Source of the DNA: Manduca sexta
Taxonomy: Eukaryota; Arthropoda; Insecta; Lepidoptera; Sphingidae
Length of the DNA stretch: 64,000 nt
NCBI RefSeq assembly: GCF_014839805.1
Contig: NC_051140.1
Coordinates: 8,019,826-8,083,825 of the forward strand
Direction of reading: 5' to 3'
Shown: positions 59,791-64,000 of the stretch, piece after piece
How the letters are laid out: every line of letters starts with the position of its first letter
How positions within the stretch are numbered: position 1 is the first letter of the stretch
Made by a program: the position numbers and the translations under genes
The notes under the pieces: model-generated
What the model was told of the DNA's origin: nothing
The model's database searches: none
The model's input: the letters and a program-made list of their open reading frames with translations, nothing else

Positions 59791-60687
59791 AACTTTATAA
59801 TAAATGTATACACATTGATTATAATAATTAAGCGATCCTTCCACGGCCCCAGGTGGAGTTGCTTGGAATACTAACATATCCCTAAAGTAAACTAGTTGTG
59901 TATGTTATGGCGCAATATACAAGAGATGTTCTATTAACACTAGTTCACGTTACAACTATATTTATACTTTCTTAAGTATAGGTCACACAATTTGTAACGC
60001 CTCTCACGTTCAGCGTGCAGATCTGTATTTTGCGGGGCAAAAAACTGGTACTCTATTGCATCAATGCCGCCCCCTAGGCCGCAGCCTATGCGAATGACAA
60101 ATCCAGGACTGAATAATTATTTCTGAATTAGATAGATGTGTAGCGAAAGAATAAATTTAATTTTATCAACAGCAATCATATTTTTTTTTTACAATAATCA
60201 ATACTTACACACAATATTGCTTAGAAATCCAATATAGACCTAATAATATGATTAAAAATAAATTTAAAATTACTTACTTTACCCAAGAAATGAACGTTAA
60301 TGAAACCCAGCGTTTAAGACGTTATATAAATATCAGATAATTAATGATTGTACCTACCAAAATATTGAATTCATAAACCATGTTGGTTTACTTCGTTGAG
60401 GGCTTGTTACACAACTTCTGAGTTAATGGTATTCGACCCATACCTGCATAAACCGACCAAATACAAAAGGCATACTCTATGCTTCCAAATACATTTATTT
60501 GGAAGCATAGAGTGTGCATTAATGAGCATTATCTACATTATAACTGTCAAATAAAAATTTACTTGAAACGAAAACAGCCCCCAAATTTATTACCCAAATA
60601 GCATCTTGATCTACTGAGATACAGGCCTGGCGCCTAGTACAGGGACCGCCGTAAACTGATCTAATAATTAAATTGTTGTATCTTTGA
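59791..60687. other. Intron 5 segment with a MITE relative
   Basis: Mostly unrecognised. At 60400-60590 is a diverged relative of 42488-42668 (left end GAGGGCTTGTTACACAA), holding a strong hairpin at 60470-60517. Confidence 0.4.
60470..60517. repeat. 22-bp-arm hairpin inside a MITE relative
   Basis: GCATACTCTATGCTTCCAAA plus TA on the left, loop CATT, and a complementary right arm with one mismatch. Confidence 0.85.
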
Positions 60688-61014
60688 ATAATAATAATAT
60701 AATAAAATCAGCCCTGTGTTATATACTGTTCCACTATTTGGCACGGGCCTCCCCTACTACTGAGAGGGATTAGGCCTTTGTCCACCACGCTGGCCTAGTG
60801 CTGATTGGTAGACTTCACATACCCTCGAAATATCCTAATAGAGAATCTCTCAGGTATGGTTTCCTCACGATGTTTTCCTTCACCGTTAAAGCAAGCGATA
60901 ATTCACAAATAATACACACATAATCTTAGAACAGTCAGAGTAGTGTGCCCTTGGTATTTGAACCTGCGGACATTCGTCTCGGCAATCCGTTCCACAACCA
61001 ACTAGGCGATCGCC
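60688..61014 (-). mobile_element. SINE family S1, copy 7
   Basis: Reverse copy: an (AAT)n tail, CCACTATTTGGCACGGGCCT, through to AACCAACTAGGCGATCGCC, which is the complement of an intact box A. A short deletion lies near 60855. Confidence 0.85.
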
Positions 61015-61906
61015 ATCTTGCATAAATAAATAAATCTAGTCACTAGTCAATGTTACTGTTCTTATAGTATTTATGAGCGACCTATCTCTCATTACTTGCG
61101 CCAACTTTAATAAGACCTAACATATATGAATATCCTAAGTTACCTCATCTAACTCATAAGGCTTAAGTTCTGATCGCGGGTGTTATTCTCGTCTGGCTCG
61201 AGTGAAATTAAACTAGCTTTATTGAACTTTTGGACTTAGATAGAGTAGAGGTATAAGGGGTTATACATAAATTATCATAAACCTACTTATGATTTAGTAT
61301 ATCGTCTATAACTAATGGCAAACAATAAACAGGCACTATTATGTTCCAGTTTGACGAATATTGTATTTAAGGAATTACTTAATTCTTAATCTAATTTCTT
61401 AGGATAATGCCCGCAGTGTGGTTGGTGGGTAGATTTGTTCTGTCACTTCTGTTTATGGCCCTTGTAGCGCCTATCACAGTTTGCAAGTCACGTTATTTAC
61501 TTATATAAATAAATACTTGAACTGTTATTGTAACGAGATCAATTAATATATTTTTTAATTTAATTTATTTTTTATTAATTCGGACTTCGGAAAGTGATTC
61601 ACATTGCACTCAATATGTGCAATATATTTTAATTTGTTGCCCTCCACTGTTATAATAATGAGGTGTTACTTTTAAACAATATAGTTAGATACATAATTGT
61701 GGACCCTGTCGGGCACGACAAAAATTTAAGAAAGGGAGTACCTATAATATAATAATATGTATTATTTTTAATATTAACGAATCGTAGTTATATTAATATT
61801 CTCTAGTCTAGGTGATGACAATGAACGATATCTGAAAATATCGCAATATATGTAATCCGATACAAAAAATCAATATTTATGAAGTTTGAAATTCTAATTA
61901 CATCAG
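61015..61906. other. End of Grip intron 5
   Basis: AT-rich sequence with no recognised feature up to the duplication at 61907. Confidence 0.35.
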
Positions 61907-61980
61907 TTTGCCTACACAATTTGATAACCACGCACTGTTGTACTTTGCCTACACAATTTGACAACCACGCATTGTTGTTC
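61907..61980 (+). repeat. 37-bp tandem duplication abutting the exon 6 acceptor
   Basis: Two units, TTTGCCTACACAATTTGA(T/C)AACCACGCA(C/T)TGTTGT(A/T)C, at 61907-61943 and 61944-61980. The second ends three bases before the exon 6 start, so the branch-point and pyrimidine region is duplicated. Confidence 0.9.
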
Positions 61981-61983
61981 CAG

Positions 61984-62085
61984 AAAACTCAATATCGGGC
62001 ATGTCGACACTGAACACGAAGAAACATCGGCAAAGAAACTACAGACAAAGTTCTATGCCCAAACTTGGCTTATGCGACGATCACG
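61984..62085 (+). CDS. Grip: Grip coding exon 6: start of the PDZ3-PDZ4 linker
   Basis: The acceptor is TTGTTCCAG and the donor is GTAAGA at 62086, phase 1 at both ends, matching exon 5. It encodes about 34 residues, including ISGMSTLNTKKHRQRNYRQS and then SMPKLGLCDDH. The Ser-Leu-Asn followed by a basic Lys/Arg-rich cluster resembles the linker after PDZ3 in vertebrate GRIP (SLNMGTL...RRRLKKKDFKSSLSL as I recall it). The frame, splice phases and content agree. It is too short to be found by ORF length. PDZ4 and the rest lie beyond the window. An intervening exon cannot be excluded. Confidence 0.75.
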
Positions 62086-62248
62086 GTAAGAGATAAATCC
62101 AATAACTGCCATTGTTACGCCACCGGGATGCCATGGGAGGCGCTTTATTCGCTATTACACGTCTCCTACCTGCCCTACACTGGCTTTCAGATATTTCGGA
62201 ACTTAAAAACAAACCCCTTATTCATAGACGTTTTAGACAAAAAAAAAA

Positions 62249-62565
62249 GCGGCGATAGCCTAGTTGGGTGTGGAACGGACTGCCAATACGAATGTCCGCA
62301 GGTTCAAATCCCAAGGGCACACACCTCTGAATTTCTAAAATCATATGTGTATTCTTTGTGAATTTATCGTTCGCTTCAACGGTGAAGGAAAACATCGTGA
62401 GGAAACCTGCACATCTAAGAAGTTCTCTATAGGAATTTCGAAGATGTGTGAAGTCTACCAATCCGCACTAGGCCAGCGTGGTGGACTATGGCCTAATCCC
62501 TCTCAGCAGTAGAGGAGGTCCGTGCTCAGCAGTGGGCAAGTATATAATACAGGACTGATATTATT
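62249..62565 (+). mobile_element. SINE family S1, copy 8, in intron 6
   Basis: Intact box A (TAGCCTAGTTGG) and box B (GGTTCAAATCC), then body and 'tatataatacaggactgatatt' end. The flanks repeat ATAGACGTTTT (62224-62234 and 62566-62576), a likely target duplication, with an A-run just before the element. It starts 164 bp after the exon 6 donor. Confidence 0.85.
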
Positions 62566-62576
62566 ATAGACGTTTT

Positions 62577-64000
62577 TTATCTAAGGACGGAGTAAAGCTG
62601 TGATTACAAGTCTGTTTTTAAGTGTTAACGGCATGGCAGCCTTCGGAATATGCAGACATAGGGCGGTTGTGATTGGATAATATTGTTGTATCTCAATAAA
62701 AGCGTCTTTGAATATGTTTAAAAAAATCTGTACATTGAAAGGAAAGTAATAAAAAAGGAATAGATTAAAAAAGAATTATAAAACACAATTTTTTCTGTGT
62801 GTTTTTCTATTTGTTTTTTACCGCACATCTCAGATATTACTCAACGTAGTTTTCACAAAGGCTTTTATTCATTAAAATCGGATATTGGAAAAAGTTATAC
62901 ACGCGTAGATACAACGCCCCGGGTTACTTAGCATAATATTTTTTTAAGCTTTCAGTTTTTCGTTACTGTTGTTTCCATAATATATGAGTTGTACTATTTC
63001 GTGGTATCTATCTTTTATAGTTATTGATTTAGAGAAATCATTAATCAAATTATAGTTTATGAATAAAACCGGTTTTAATAAAGAATCTATATCGTCCATT
63101 CTAATGCAAAAATGCAAAACTAAAAGCACAACGAAAATGTTTGCGGTAACGGGGATACAAAATATTTGCGCATTGAGTTCAATTTAAAATGAAATTTGTT
63201 CAGTACATATGGCCACGAATGTAACTTGAAGTAGGTCAATCCAGTTCCGTAACTGCTACTTCAGCTACACTTTCTTGTGGACACTCGAAAATAAACTTTT
63301 ATTTTACTTCGGCCAATCGTACAATAAATCTTGTAATTAAAGTACAATAAAACTGTCTTGTGTAATTAAGGTCCGTTTAAACGTTAAAGATCTTTAAATA
63401 CTTTTTCGAATGTATCTCGAAGCGATGTAGGCCGACATCGTCACAGCGTGTCCGAAATTAGCACGCGCAAAAATAAAATGTTTAAAAGAAAAACTGAATT
63501 ATATAATATATTTAACTTAATGTGTATTCAACTTACAATAGTTAAAAATATTTTTGGAAAATTCAGTAAGAAAACTATTCATCAGAAATCAAATAAAGTA
63601 ATCATAATAAATTCACCAAATAACACACAAACAAAGGCCCGCCACCAAGCGAATTCGAACAGCAAAGACAAAGAGATGAGCGTATGCAATGTAATTAACA
63701 CGTAGTAAAAAACTTCGAAGGCGGACATCGAAGGGTGTTTGCTTAGGATCCCTGAGCTCGTTAGTCGGGATCAAAGCAAACATGTTAGTGCAAAACATTA
63801 CGTTAAACACATGAACTAGTTGATTGGGTGTTTTCAAAGGTCGTGGCGTGGGAAATGCAAATGCTGTATGTGAGGAGGTTTGCAAATGTAATGCAGATGT
63901 TTCTATGAGAGTACCTGATATATTCAAATCTTTAGTGAAGAGTGATTATTATACAAATGCGGAAAATTTTGACGCAGTATTTCAGTCCAGAGGGGCTACA
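62577..64000. other. Grip intron 6, nothing recognised to window end
   Basis: AT-rich sequence. The frames at 62944, 63448 and 63613 show no PDZ or other recognisable content and do not extend the Grip frame with good splice sites. Confidence 0.35.

Larger units (their letters stand above)
3591..62085 (+). other. Grip: Grip homologue locus, 5' portion (six coding exons)
   Basis: GRIP proteins are cytoplasmic scaffolds with up to seven PDZ domains that tether transmembrane receptors and motor cargo. The fly homologue acts in muscle guidance. The six exons join in frame across phases 1, 1, 0, 2 and 1, with GT donors and AG acceptors throughout. They encode residues 1-386: tail 1-46, partial PDZ1 about 47-110, PDZ2 about 120-224, PDZ3 about 238-345, then linker. 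Intron sizes are about 45.5 kb, 304 bp, 507 bp, 7.0 kb and 4.0 kb, and a sixth intron runs off the window. The spacing and sequence of PDZ2-PDZ3 (the IEYDVS...TGPLL bridge and ADR/SDR-CGALH) match vertebrate GRIP1 as I recall it. A PDZ1 front exon is missing (see findings). Confidence 0.85.

Noticed and set aside
63448..63705. 85-codon frame near the window end as a Grip exon
   Set aside because: Low-complexity Lys/Asn-rich translation typical of AT-rich DNA, no PDZ content and poor splice context.

Overview
The window looks like nuclear DNA of a lepidopteran (moth or butterfly). It is visibly AT-rich and intron-dominated. It carries many copies of tRNA-derived SINEs and other dispersed repeats of a kind typical of Lepidoptera, plus long non-LTR (LINE) remnants. 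There is no operon structure, no dense coding and no bacterial-type gene.

One host gene is supported: the 5' part of the insect homologue of GRIP (glutamate receptor-interacting protein), a multi-PDZ scaffold, on the + strand. Six coding exons can be joined with matching splice phases: 3591-3723, 49243-49452, 49757-50001, 50509-50801, 57818-57993 and 61984-62085. Together they give 386 complete codons: an N-terminal tail, the back part of PDZ1, PDZ2, PDZ3 and the start of the PDZ3-PDZ4 linker. The gene continues beyond base 64000. Intron 1 is about 45.5 kb. The front strand and peptide-binding loop of PDZ1 are absent from the exons found, so I infer a small exon hidden in intron 1.

The most striking structure is inside intron 1. 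A 10.75-kb foldback element (11966-22715) is bounded by a perfect 9-bp target duplication. Its long inverted arms are built from a satellite of about 151 bp (about 10 units on the left, about 4 on the right), a shared spacer and a second array of about 121 bp. Its interior holds a decayed LINE fragment with a restriction-like endonuclease (16550-17487), a SINE, a smaller nested foldback (18066-19282) and a GC-rich block of unknown origin with a 173-codon open frame (20259-20780). No transposase is visible. The 9-bp duplication and tandem-repeat arms point to the Foldback/Rehavkus (MuDR-related) type.

Intron 4 holds a nearly full-length LINE on the - strand (about 51835-56560). ORF1 is intact, with a PHD-like finger, coiled coil and FP25-like C-terminus. 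ORF2 (endonuclease plus reverse transcriptase) is broken by single-base indels, nearly all in A-runs. The rest is intronic or upstream sequence seeded with at least five dispersed repeat families, short hairpins and microsatellites. I found no tRNA, rRNA or CRISPR features, and no second host gene.
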